Origin: a virus
Strand: one strand, 5' to 3'
DNA: 38,107 bases
IMG/VR virus record: IMGVR_UViG_3300028394_003185
Span: 1 to 38,107 of that record
The number at the start of each line of letters is the position of its first letter. The first letter of the stretch is position 1. The position numbers and the translations under genes are program-made. Below the pieces are notes generated by a model. That model made no database searches and was not told where the DNA came from. It saw only the letters and a list, made by a program, of their open reading frames with translations. Below, one piece after another: positions 8,295 through 15,357 of this stretch.

Positions 8295-8686
8295 AGTTGC
8301 TCAAGTTTAGCTAGTTCAACGACGTTTTTTATCTCCCACACCATGGATCCCATGATTTTCTCGACTTTTTCGAGATATTCAATGATATAATCATATTCTT
8401 TTATCTTATCACTGTATACTTCCATGTCTTTTGTGTTATCTGCAGCATATTCTGCTGTCTGTATAGTAATTTTAACAGGACTTTCGGTTAAAATACGGTT
8501 AGCTAGCTCTTTTTTAAAGGCTTTTTTATGTTTTATAAGCTTTTCACGTTTAATCTTAGCGTCAATTAGTCTAGCTACCCAAAAATGCTTACGAGATGGT
8601 AGTTTTAACTGAATATCCTTGATATTAAAGTCAGTTACCACTAAATCTTTATTAATCTCGTCTATATATTTGGCTAATAGTTCCAC
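8291..8686 (-). CDS. uvsY: Probable UvsY-like recombination mediator
   Basis: The 131-residue, Lys/Glu-rich, helical protein is the right size for UvsY (137 residues in T4) and sits directly upstream of uvsW, its T4 neighbour. The patterns KHFWVARLIDAKIKREKL (T4: SKWLNKHSSIKKEML) and a C-terminal WEIKNVVELAKLEQ (T4: FAIKHIQDMRAFE) align by eye. UvsY loads the UvsX recombinase on gp32-covered single-stranded DNA. No signature residue proves it, so the call depends on position, length and weak similarity. The start is GTG at 8684-8686. The gene is divergent from the late gene at 8708, and the first gene of the operon uvsY-uvsW-55-47-46. Confidence 0.62.
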   Translation of the reverse strand: MELLAKYIDEINKDLVVTDFNIKDIQLKLPSRKHFWVARLIDAKIKREKLIKHKKAFKKELANRILTESPVKITIQTAEYAADNTKDMEVYSDKIKEYDYIIEYLEKVEKIMGSMVWEIKNVVELAKLEQL

Positions 8687-8694
8687 ATATACAG

Positions 8695-8702
8695 TATAAA
8701 TA
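8695..8702 (+). promoter_or_regulatory. Late promoter box TATAAATA for the gene at 8708
   Basis: Exact T4 late consensus, repeated with overlap at 8701-8708. The first copy ends 5 bases before the ATG, so base +1 coincides with the A of ATG. Confidence 0.8.
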
Positions 8703-8707
8703 TAAAT

Positions 8708-8980
8708 ATGAATAAATCAATAGGTAGATTTCAAGAAGCTTTTAATAAAGTAATAGAGGAAGACTCTTCTACTGCAGGAGCTCTTGGTGGTTCTGCTGGA
8801 GGATTTAATCCAGCTGCAGGTAAAATTACGTCAACTGACTTTTATGCTTCTGGAGATGCGCGAATCGCAACTCCTGATGGCATTATACAAAAACGAACTG
8901 GTGCAATAAAGTTAAAATCAAAACGAACACGTAAACAAACTAAAAGACGTACACAAAAACGAAGAACAACAGCACTATGA
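8708..8980 (+). CDS. Small protamine-like late protein with putative capsid-targeting N-terminus
   Basis: The 90-residue protein has three parts. Residues 1-17 (MNKSIGRFQEAFNKVIE) form a basic amphipathic peptide ending in VIE, like T4 capsid-targeting sequences that are cut after hydrophobic-x-E by the prohead protease. The middle is Gly/Ala-rich and low in complexity. The last 30 residues are extremely Lys/Arg-rich (SKRTRKQTKRRTQKRRTT) and should bind DNA like a protamine. Its late promoter and the protein's design suggest an internal virion protein packed with the genome. It overlaps the next gene by 4 bases (ATGA). No family is recognised. Confidence 0.65.
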   Translation: MNKSIGRFQEAFNKVIEEDSSTAGALGGSAGGFNPAAGKITSTDFYASGDARIATPDGIIQKRTGAIKLKSKRTRKQTKRRTQKRRTTAL

Positions 8981-9399
8981 TTGACTTAGGGCATTGGAAC
9001 TATGCTAATATATTAACAGAATCTACTGAATTACCGTTCGGATTTGTATATATTATTACAAATTGTGTTAATAATAGAAAGTATATTGGTAAAAAACAAT
9101 GTCAAACTGTTAAAAAGCGAGCACCTCTTAAGGGTAAAACAAGGAAAAGACGTGAAATAGTTGAGACAGACTGGAAAACATACACATCATCTTCAAATGA
9201 TTTAAATAAAGACATAGAATTACACGGTAAATCTAATTTTAAATTTGAAATATTACAGTGGTGTAACTCAAAATGGATGTTATCATACGTAGAAGCTAAA
9301 CTTCAATTTGAACATGAAGTACTTTTAGATAGCTCATACTATAATGGAATCATTAACTTACGAATCGGTAAAAAACCAGCAAGCTACAATAGTTTATAA
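8977..9399 (+). CDS. GIY-YIG nuclease-like protein
   Basis: The 140-residue protein contains the GIY-YIG core: GFVYIITN (residues 22-29) and KYIGKK (35-40), then a basic linker (KTRKRRE), a helix SNDLNKDIELHGKSNF and YVEAKLQFEHE, where Glu106 would be the metal-binding Glu, and NG/IN residues near 123-127. In other phages such proteins are homing endonucleases or host/competitor DNA nucleases. This one has no extra DNA-binding domain and is co-transcribed with late virion-type genes. Its N-terminus (MIDLGHWNYANILTE) ends in LTE, which fits the (L/I)-x-E prohead protease rule. It may thus be packaged. It overlaps both flanking genes. Confidence 0.75.
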   Translation: MIDLGHWNYANILTESTELPFGFVYIITNCVNNRKYIGKKQCQTVKKRAPLKGKTRKRREIVETDWKTYTSSSNDLNKDIELHGKSNFKFEILQWCNSKWMLSYVEAKLQFEHEVLLDSSYYNGIINLRIGKKPASYNSL

Positions 9400-9922
9400 T
9401 TTTAATAATAGTAAAATTAATTTACTTAATATAAATGATATCATAAGAGATGCATACTTTCAAGTAAATATAGATGCAAGTACGTATAATATACCAGATG
9501 ATTATAAAAACGGTGATATAAAAAAGTTATTTTATAACTATGTGATTTATGGCTTATGTGAAATATTAAAGGTTAAGCATAATAGTTATAAAACAATTAT
9601 ATACTTTAACACTCACTCTATATTCAATAAAGAAAGAGGTAAAGATTTTATTAAAACTGTTAATTATATCGTTAAGAATTTAATAAAAATATTACCTTTT
9701 GTTTTTATTAGCAGTAATTATACTTTTTCAACTTTTATTCAAAAAGTTCAGCAAAACGACGCAGAATGTTGTATTTTAACAGAGGATAGTATTAAAAAAG
9801 CATTTAATTTTGATATATGTAAAATAACATCAAAAAAGCTTAATTCTTTTATTAATAAGAACGATTTAACATTTTTGAGTAATGGTTATTTTAAGAATAA
9901 CCTCTACAAATTGTTATTTTAA
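9344..9922 (+). CDS. Hypothetical protein
   Basis: The 192-residue protein belongs to no family I recognise. It is rich in Asn, Lys, Ile and aromatic residues and has alternating hydrophobic strands and helices, for example KTIIYFNTHSIF, LIKILPFVFISSNYTFSTFI and DAECCILTEDSI, which suggest a small alpha/beta domain. It has no signal peptide or clear membrane segment. The ATG at 9344 overlaps the GIY-YIG gene by 56 bases; no later in-frame ATG exists in the first half, so the overlap is probably real. It lies in the late operon but lacks the N-terminal hydrophobic-x-E peptide of its neighbours. Confidence 0.55.
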   Translation: MESLTYESVKNQQATIVYNFNNSKINLLNINDIIRDAYFQVNIDASTYNIPDDYKNGDIKKLFYNYVIYGLCEILKVKHNSYKTIIYFNTHSIFNKERGKDFIKTVNYIVKNLIKILPFVFISSNYTFSTFIQKVQQNDAECCILTEDSIKKAFNFDICKITSKKLNSFINKNDLTFLSNGYFKNNLYKLLF

Positions 9923-9923
9923 G

Positions 9924-9931
9924 TATAAATA
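9924..9931 (+). promoter_or_regulatory. Late promoter box TATAAATA for the gene at 9937
   Basis: Exact late consensus directly after the previous stop codon, with a 5-base gap to the ATG; +1 equals the A of ATG. Confidence 0.8.
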
Positions 9932-9936
9932 TTGTT

Positions 9937-10347
9937 ATGAGTAAATTTTTAAGGATGATAGAATCGAGTCTTCCATCAGAAGACCAGACTAATCGTACAT
10001 TAACGTCTAATAGTGTGCTTATGGATATAACAGATAGTATACGCAATTTAAATTTAACATATTTTATTAAACCAAAAAGACCTTCTAACCCAGCGATGAC
10101 CGGAGATGTAAAAGAGACTGGTATTGTATATGTTAATGACACACCTAAATTTAAAATTACTATAACACCTATTGGATCTGAAGATGCAGAAGATGCTGAT
10201 ATTATAGGTGGTGGTATAAAAACAAGTACTAAATACGGGCCCGGCGCTCGTGTAGCTGCAGATAAACTAGCTCAAACTGCGACACGTAGATTTTCTGATG
10301 TAGAGAAAGAATTAAATTCAAGAAAACCTAAAGCAAATATAATTTAA
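9937..10347 (+). CDS. Late protein with putative capsid-targeting N-terminus
   Basis: The 136-residue protein is not recognised. It begins with MSKFLRMIE followed by SSLPSEDQ, a short basic amphipathic stretch ending in MIE that resembles the capsid-targeting peptides of T4 internal proteins. The middle includes LNLTYFIKPKRP and FKITITPIGSEDAEDADIIGGG, and the C-terminus is basic and helical (AADKLAQTATRRFSDVEKEL). Its perfect late promoter and shared N-terminal style suggest an internal virion protein. The stop codon TAA overlaps the next ATG (TAATG). Confidence 0.6.
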   Translation: MSKFLRMIESSLPSEDQTNRTLTSNSVLMDITDSIRNLNLTYFIKPKRPSNPAMTGDVKETGIVYVNDTPKFKITITPIGSEDAEDADIIGGGIKTSTKYGPGARVAADKLAQTATRRFSDVEKELNSRKPKANII

Positions 10348-10913
10348 TGAAAACTCTAAATCTAATAAACAAATATTTTAGAATTATAGAGCAAAGTAAT
10401 GAATCTCTTGATGCAACAGAGCCAACCGCTCAGCAACCTCAAGAAGGAGCACCTGCTTCTGAGCAACCTGAAAAAGAGGATAAAGGTATAGCTAGTGCTG
10501 GAGAGCAATATTTAATTGTTTTAGCTATTAAGGCGTTTGCACATACTCCTAACAGTCAAGAATTGCGGTGGCTAGATAAGATACAATCAACTTATCGTAA
10601 TACAAATCCTAAAAAAATAGCAGCACACATAGCTCCAAGGGTTGGTCTTTCACAAAAAGAATTTTCAAAGTTATATGTAGCTCCTAAGCCAGATCAAGAA
10701 GTTAATACGTTATCTGAAGAGGGTGAAAAGATGTTAATTGATATCATTATGAGAGCATTTGAACATACTCCAGATGATAATGAATTATCTATAATAGATA
10801 CAGTGCGTCGAGAATATTTTAAAACTGATCCAGAAGAAGTTACCTCAACGATACAAAAGTTACTTGATGGTGGTAAAGAAGAGCTTATAAATACTATCAA
10901 TCAATATTATTAA
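10347..10913 (+). CDS. Late protein with an internal duplicated domain and putative capsid-targeting N-terminus
   Basis: The 188-residue protein starts with MKTLNLINKYFRIIE then QS, a good fit to the (I/L)-x-E cleavage rule of T4 prohead protease. A Gln/Pro/Glu-rich linker (residues 20-50) leads to two copies of a helical unit of about 43 residues, at 52-94 and 126-169. They share the frame GE-x2-LI-x4-(K/R)AF-x-HTP-x3-EL-x-x(L/I)D-x6-Y-x(N/K)T(N/D)P. The HTP...EL pattern suggests a small helical DNA- or protein-binding module, but no known family is recognised. It is translationally coupled to the gene before and followed closely by the next. Confidence 0.62.
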   Translation: MKTLNLINKYFRIIEQSNESLDATEPTAQQPQEGAPASEQPEKEDKGIASAGEQYLIVLAIKAFAHTPNSQELRWLDKIQSTYRNTNPKKIAAHIAPRVGLSQKEFSKLYVAPKPDQEVNTLSEEGEKMLIDIIMRAFEHTPDDNELSIIDTVRREYFKTDPEEVTSTIQKLLDGGKEELINTINQYY

Positions 10914-10917
10914 AATT

Positions 10918-12288
10918 ATGAATCATAGACTTGAAGCTATATATGAAAGTATGTATACACGTGAAAGCGGTAACGTATTTAAAGCGGATCCTACTAAACG
11001 TATTACTGCGATAAATAAAAATTGGCAGCTTGAAGCGATATATGAAAAAATAAACAATCCAGATTTTAAAGGCTATAAGAGTAAAAAAGCTGTAGCTCAA
11101 GCTATTGTAGATAATAATCCTGATTTTAAAATTGGTTCCTCTAAATCTGGAATTAGAATTCAACCTGTAGATGCAGAAGCAGCTAAGGATGAAAATAATT
11201 TAAAACAATCTTTAATTGATAGCTTAGATGATATTCATTTAGTACTCACTGATACGCTAAATCCTAATGATCCAGGTAATCCATCTGGAACATTTAACGC
11301 ATATAAAGTTAAAGATACAATAACTGATAACGAATTTATTGTTGTTATTTCACGAGGCGCGGCTGGTAATAAAGGTATGACGTATGAAAGAGATATTCTT
11401 GAATCATTCAAACAATATTTTGATGCTTTAGATAGAGATGAAACAGACGAAGAGAAAAAAGAAATTGAAAAACCTTCAATGATTGAAAAGCTTGAAGATA
11501 ATTTAGATGTTGAGTTTGTAGGGGTAGATGAAGGTACATCATTTACAAGATCTGTAAAGCGTCCATTAACAATAGCTGGAGCTAATGATAGAGGTCGAGA
11601 TATTGCAGATATTACGTTAATTGATAGTAACAAAAAGTCATATTTTATATCTTTAAAGGACATTGATGGAAAGACAGTAGGTAATGCAGGAGCTGCTAAA
11701 ATGTTTAAGATTGACAAAACAGATAAAGAAATAGATTTTATAAATAAAGAACGTGATGGTATTGGAGGAGATTTAATGAAAGCAGCAGGTGTACGTATAC
11801 TTTATGTTGAAAGAGGCTTATCTGATTATGCTAAAAAGAGAGTATCATCACCTGAATTATCTAAAATAGAAGATACTACCAATAGCCCAGATTTAGATTT
11901 AACTAAACTTCATAAGTTTATTGAATCAGCTTTTGATTATGGTTATATTTATGTTAAACGAAAAAATAAGAAAGATGACTTAGAAATAGAAGATTTAAGA
12001 GATAAAAATAAGTTAATTGATTATATTGGTGATATCACCAAAGTACAAGTAAAGTACCCGTTTTATAGATCTGATGCGTGGCAGGATAGTAGAAAGAGTG
12101 TCAGTATTATAATGACAACTGAAAAGAATGTTTACAGTTTTGATATAAGAAATAAAAGCCGTAATATTATACCTTCTGAAATTAATTTAGTAAAATTAGG
12201 CTCTAAAAAAGAATTAAAAGCTACAGCAAGTAGTGCTGCTAAGACAGATACTGGAAATAAACAATTAAGTAAAATGCTTAACCGATGA
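10918..12288 (+). CDS. PD-(D/E)XK nuclease-like late protein, putative capsid cargo
   Basis: The 456-residue protein has a candidate restriction-endonuclease-like core: YERDILESF (Glu157/Glu162), then RGRDIADITLID (Asp228/Asp231) followed by a hydrophobic strand SYFISLKD (S-x-K, Lys247). This is the D...(E/S)xK spacing of the PD-(D/E)XK fold. The N-terminus MNHRLEAIYE-S fits hydrophobic-x-E cleavage, and LEAIYE is repeated at residues 38-43. It also has GNVFKADPTKRI, which is shared with the start of the next protein (GNVFKKHPTSRI). A nuclease carried in the capsid could attack host DNA or act in genome processing; this is inferred. The stop overlaps the next ATG. Confidence 0.55.
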   Translation: MNHRLEAIYESMYTRESGNVFKADPTKRITAINKNWQLEAIYEKINNPDFKGYKSKKAVAQAIVDNNPDFKIGSSKSGIRIQPVDAEAAKDENNLKQSLIDSLDDIHLVLTDTLNPNDPGNPSGTFNAYKVKDTITDNEFIVVISRGAAGNKGMTYERDILESFKQYFDALDRDETDEEKKEIEKPSMIEKLEDNLDVEFVGVDEGTSFTRSVKRPLTIAGANDRGRDIADITLIDSNKKSYFISLKDIDGKTVGNAGAAKMFKIDKTDKEIDFINKERDGIGGDLMKAAGVRILYVERGLSDYAKKRVSSPELSKIEDTTNSPDLDLTKLHKFIESAFDYGYIYVKRKNKKDDLEIEDLRDKNKLIDYIGDITKVQVKYPFYRSDAWQDSRKSVSIIMTTEKNVYSFDIRNKSRNIIPSEINLVKLGSKKELKATASSAAKTDTGNKQLSKMLNR

Positions 12289-13997
12289 TTAATTTTAAAA
12301 CGTATTATGATATAATTTGTGAGGGAGGTAATGTGTTTAAGAAGCATCCAACATCCCGTATTGATCTTGCTTATATATTACCAACTGTTCAGTTTTTATC
12401 TACACTTACAGGACAAGATTTAACTAAAACAATGTTTGGTAGCACCGGCAAGCGACCATCGTCTGGCGACTTAGATTTAGGTATTGACGAGACAAAATTA
12501 TCAAAACAAGAATTAGTAGATAAATTAACTAGATGGTGTATTGAGCGTGGATTTGATCCTAAAGAATATATAGCAAAATCAGGAATAAGTGTACATTTTA
12601 GAACACCTATTATTGGCAATGAAGAAGAAATGGTACAAACAGATTTCATGTTTGTACCTGATCCTAAATTTGCAAAATTTGCTATTGCTAACAATGAATC
12701 TATACCTTTTAAGGGTGTTCATTGGAACTTAGTGATGTCAAATTTAGCTAAAAATATAGGATTAAAATGGGGAGGTTTAAATGGGTTACGCACTCGTACT
12801 AAGCCTGAAGAAATTATTGAAAATCAAAATCCAGATAGGGTAGCACAATTATTATTAGGTGATCAGCGCGCAACTGCTAAAAATTTATATGATATAAGTA
12901 GTATTTTTAAGTTTTTACTTAAAAAATATAGAGATGTTACTGCGGTTAAGTCATTATTAAGTCAAGCACAAGAAACTATACTTAAAACAGATAATATAAA
13001 TATCTTTGAATTACTTAAAGGTGGTATCATACAAGAAAGTCAAACAAGTACCGGTGCAAGAGTAGGGGTTCAGCATCTTTATACTGAATATAAGCCTGAT
13101 CAATACTCTATGAGTTTTGATAATTTTAAAACACTTATAGATATTTTAAATTCACAAGGTGGTATTATACAACCGGCGAATTCTAGCTTATCTGAAAAAG
13201 CAGATGGTATGAGTGTAAAGTTTGGTGTTACTACTAATGACGAGTTTTTCTTACAAGGCAGCGGCAAGAATGCATTTTCAACATCAGGCGATTTTACTGG
13301 AACAATTAAGCATGATTTAACTAGAAATGCTTTTGAAAGTAACTTTCAAAGAATAAAAAAATTAGTGTTTAAGCAACTTTTAAAATATAAGAAACACTAT
13401 GAATTAAATGGTATACGCATTCAAGCTGAATGGTTATATTCACCATTTGCGTTGCATCGTGATAATCTACCAGGTGTTGTGTATTTTGTAGCAACTAATT
13501 ATGAGAAAGACAAGCTTGGAGAATGGTCAACCTTCCCAATAATTAATATTACAGACATTGAAGGTGCTGAATTACCTGCAATTATATCTTCTAGCATAGA
13601 GCATATGTTAACAAGTCTTTCTAATGACGATGTTAAGTTTTTACCTCTTAATATAGAGGTTTTTGAACCTATTAATTTATCATCTGACGTACATACAGCA
13701 GTACAACAGATAAAAATATTAACTTCACAAATACCAAATTATGTAGAAATTTTAAGTAATCCATCAAGAAAACGTGAAGATCAACAGAATAAAAAAGAGT
13801 TACTGGAAAAAATTAAACTTATGTTCTTACCTATTCAACGAGATATGCATAACAAGATTTTAAAAGCAGCTGCAGTTATTGGTGGTAAGCTCGGCGAATT
13901 TGAAGGTATAGTTGTTAAATTAAAAGATGAAAGCAACAAACCTTTCTTATTTAAGGTTATTAATACAAAATTTCACACTCAAAAAGGTAGAATATGA
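12285..13997 (+). CDS. Fusion of Pol-beta-type nucleotidyltransferase and ATP-dependent nucleic acid ligase, putative capsid cargo
   Basis: The 570-residue protein joins two enzymes. Residues 50-125 carry a Pol-beta superfamily site: FGSTGKRPSSGDLDLGID (Gly52-Ser53, Asp62, Asp64) and VQTDFMFV (Asp120, third carboxylate). Residues 300-570 carry ligase/nucleotidyltransferase motifs: EKADGMSVKFG (motif I, Lys305 as the AMP-accepting lysine), RIQAEWLY (motif III, Glu382), GEFEGIVVKL (motif IV, Glu540) and FLFKVIN (motif V, Lys557). The N-terminus (MINFKTYYDIICE-GG) ends in ICE, and GGIIQE-S (residues 246-252) between the domains is a second such site. Repair of nicked DNA or cleaved RNA is plausible; which is unknown. 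Confidence 0.78.
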   Translation: MINFKTYYDIICEGGNVFKKHPTSRIDLAYILPTVQFLSTLTGQDLTKTMFGSTGKRPSSGDLDLGIDETKLSKQELVDKLTRWCIERGFDPKEYIAKSGISVHFRTPIIGNEEEMVQTDFMFVPDPKFAKFAIANNESIPFKGVHWNLVMSNLAKNIGLKWGGLNGLRTRTKPEEIIENQNPDRVAQLLLGDQRATAKNLYDISSIFKFLLKKYRDVTAVKSLLSQAQETILKTDNINIFELLKGGIIQESQTSTGARVGVQHLYTEYKPDQYSMSFDNFKTLIDILNSQGGIIQPANSSLSEKADGMSVKFGVTTNDEFFLQGSGKNAFSTSGDFTGTIKHDLTRNAFESNFQRIKKLVFKQLLKYKKHYELNGIRIQAEWLYSPFALHRDNLPGVVYFVATNYEKDKLGEWSTFPIINITDIEGAELPAIISSSIEHMLTSLSNDDVKFLPLNIEVFEPINLSSDVHTAVQQIKILTSQIPNYVEILSNPSRKREDQQNKKELLEKIKLMFLPIQRDMHNKILKAAAVIGGKLGEFEGIVVKLKDESNKPFLFKVINTKFHTQKGRI

Positions 13998-14545
13998 AAT
14001 CTTTTAAGCAGTATTTTCAAGAACAAGTTGTAGAAGATTCTATAGCTATATTACCTGGAGGATTTAAACCACCTACAAAAGGACACTTTAACGCTTTTAA
14101 TTATTTGTTACAAGACGCTAATAGAGGTATTGTATGTATCGGTAATAAAGATAGAGAAGGTATTACTGCTGAAATGTCTAAAAAGATATGGCAAATATAT
14201 TCTAAATACTTTAATAAGCCTGTAGAAGTAATAATGTCGTCAAGTTCGCCTGTTAGATTAGTTTATGATATTGCTGTAGCAAACCCTGATAAAAAACTAT
14301 ATATAGGAGCAGGTTCTAAAGATGACAAAGATGATAGATTTACTAGTTTTACTAAAAATATAGAAAAATACCCTCTTGTAAATATTGTGCATATACCAAT
14401 GCAATCTGAAGGTATATCTGGAACATTAACAAGACAAAAGATTCAAACAAATATTGATGATGCGTTAGATTATTTTTTACCCGACTCTGTTAAATCAAAT
14501 AGAGAAGACGTTTTACAAATAAAAAATATTTTATTGAATAAATAA
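13994..14545 (+). CDS. Nucleotidylyltransferase (HxGH/ISxTxxR superfamily), putative capsid cargo
   Basis: The 183-residue protein belongs to the cytidylyltransferase-like superfamily (NMN/nicotinate-nucleotide, pantetheine-phosphate and FAD adenylyltransferases). It has the first motif GGFKPPTKGHFNAF (residues 22-35, the T/HxGH site) and the second ISGTLTRQKI (141-150, ISxTxxR). These bind the triphosphate of ATP or CTP. Substrate cannot be read; NMN adenylyltransferase (NAD synthesis) is a reasonable candidate. Its N-terminus MKSFKQYFQE-Q looks strikingly like the T4 internal-protein leader MKTYQEFIAE-A. Start overlaps the previous stop by 4 bases. A late-expressed, packaged NAD-type enzyme would be unusual. 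Confidence 0.8.
   Translation: MKSFKQYFQEQVVEDSIAILPGGFKPPTKGHFNAFNYLLQDANRGIVCIGNKDREGITAEMSKKIWQIYSKYFNKPVEVIMSSSSPVRLVYDIAVANPDKKLYIGAGSKDDKDDRFTSFTKNIEKYPLVNIVHIPMQSEGISGTLTRQKIQTNIDDALDYFLPDSVKSNREDVLQIKNILLNK
14537..14544 (+). promoter_or_regulatory. Late promoter box AATAAATA for the gene at 14550
   Basis: Late-type box overlapping the previous stop codon, 5 bases before the ATG; +1 equals the A of ATG. Confidence 0.72.
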
Positions 14546-14549
14546 ATAT

Positions 14550-14933
14550 ATGTTTACGAGTAAAGATCAGGCAAAATTATCTAATATATACACACTTATA
14601 GAGGAAATGAATCTAAGTCCTGTATTACAGGGTAATGAACTAGAAATAGCTGCTGTAATACCTACAGCAGAACATGAAGAGGAAACTGATAGTGCAGTTA
14701 CTATGGCTGCTTCTGATTTGTATAAGATAGAAAGAATAGTATCCGATTTACATACAAAGATTGAAAGTCTACCTAAAATAAAGGGTTGGGAAGCTGCTAA
14801 AATTACTTTAGCAGCTGATTATTTATCATCTGTTCATGATTCGATTACTCATGAAATGCAAGCTGATTGCGGATGTAATCATGAAGACTCTTCTGAAATG
14901 TTTTCCTTAGGATATGAAGATGAAGAAATTTAA
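14550..14933 (+). CDS. Late helical protein with putative capsid-targeting N-terminus
   Basis: The 127-residue acidic protein begins MFTSKDQAKLSNIYTLIE then EMN; LIE is a canonical (I/L)-x-E site. The body has two long helices, one containing DLYKIERIVSDLHTKIESLP and one with GWEAAKITLAADYLSSVHDSI, a pattern I associate with small late proteins of marine T4-like phages. A CGC-NH motif (residues about 114-118) near the acidic C-terminus could bind metal. Function is unknown. Its 3' end overlaps the start of the next gene. Confidence 0.6.
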   Translation: MFTSKDQAKLSNIYTLIEEMNLSPVLQGNELEIAAVIPTAEHEEETDSAVTMAASDLYKIERIVSDLHTKIESLPKIKGWEAAKITLAADYLSSVHDSITHEMQADCGCNHEDSSEMFSLGYEDEEI

Positions 14934-15357
14934 ACAATTTTTTTTAGAAAAGCAAATATTAGGTCTTATTGAATTTTTTGATATTGAGGGTATCGGTAAA
15001 ATTCCTGCTAAATTAGACTCTGGTAACGGCGCGTTTAATGTGTTACATGGAGATAATATACAGATTCAAGGTAAAAAAATATTCTTTAAAACTGTTAATA
15101 ATAAAACTGTTGTTAAAGATATTAAAGATACCATAATGATTAATATCGGATCTGGGCATACTGAAGAAAGACCAGTTGTTTATTTTAATGTAACTGTAGG
15201 TAGTAAGAACTTTAATGATGTTCCTTTTTCTATAGGTGATAGAACTACTAACATATATAAAATATTAGTAGGAAAAGACTTTATTGAAAATAATCTGGAT
15301 GCTTTAATTGATGTTGGTCAAGAAAATATTGCAGATTATAATATACAGGCTAATTAA
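14914..15357 (+). CDS. Retropepsin-like aspartic protease, putative capsid cargo
   Basis: The 147-residue protein resembles the retropepsin-like family that includes proteins annotated as RimK-associated or 'ATP-dependent zinc' proteases. GKIPAKLDSGNGAFNVLHG matches the A-K-(I/L)-D-(T/S)-G active-site loop with the catalytic Asp at residue 35. The later block DVPFSIGDRTTNIYKILVGKDFI matches the family's (T/G)DRS..YPVLLG..F pattern. A single Asp per chain implies a dimer. The ATG at 14914 or the one two codons later (14920) could be used; from the latter the N-terminus is MKKFKQFFLE-K, very like T4's MKTYQEFIAE. Convergent with, and overlapping by 4 bases, the gene on the minus strand. Confidence 0.66.
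   Translation: MKMKKFKQFFLEKQILGLIEFFDIEGIGKIPAKLDSGNGAFNVLHGDNIQIQGKKIFFKTVNNKTVVKDIKDTIMINIGSGHTEERPVVYFNVTVGSKNFNDVPFSIGDRTTNIYKILVGKDFIENNLDALIDVGQENIADYNIQAN

Noticed and set aside
8977-9399. Homing endonuclease inserted as a mobile element
   Set aside because: The GIY-YIG protein overlaps both neighbours in frame-coupled fashion and has a leader-like N-terminus; no intron or split gene is visible.
9885-9923. Direct repeat GTTATTTTAAG (9885-9895 and 9913-9923) at the end of the gene 9344-9922
   Set aside because: Short and AT-rich, in coding sequence next to a late box; too weak to call an attachment site.
11235-11717. 160-codon open frame antisense to the PD-(D/E)XK-like gene
   Set aside because: It is Ser/Leu-rich low-complexity sequence typical of a shadow frame and has no start signal.
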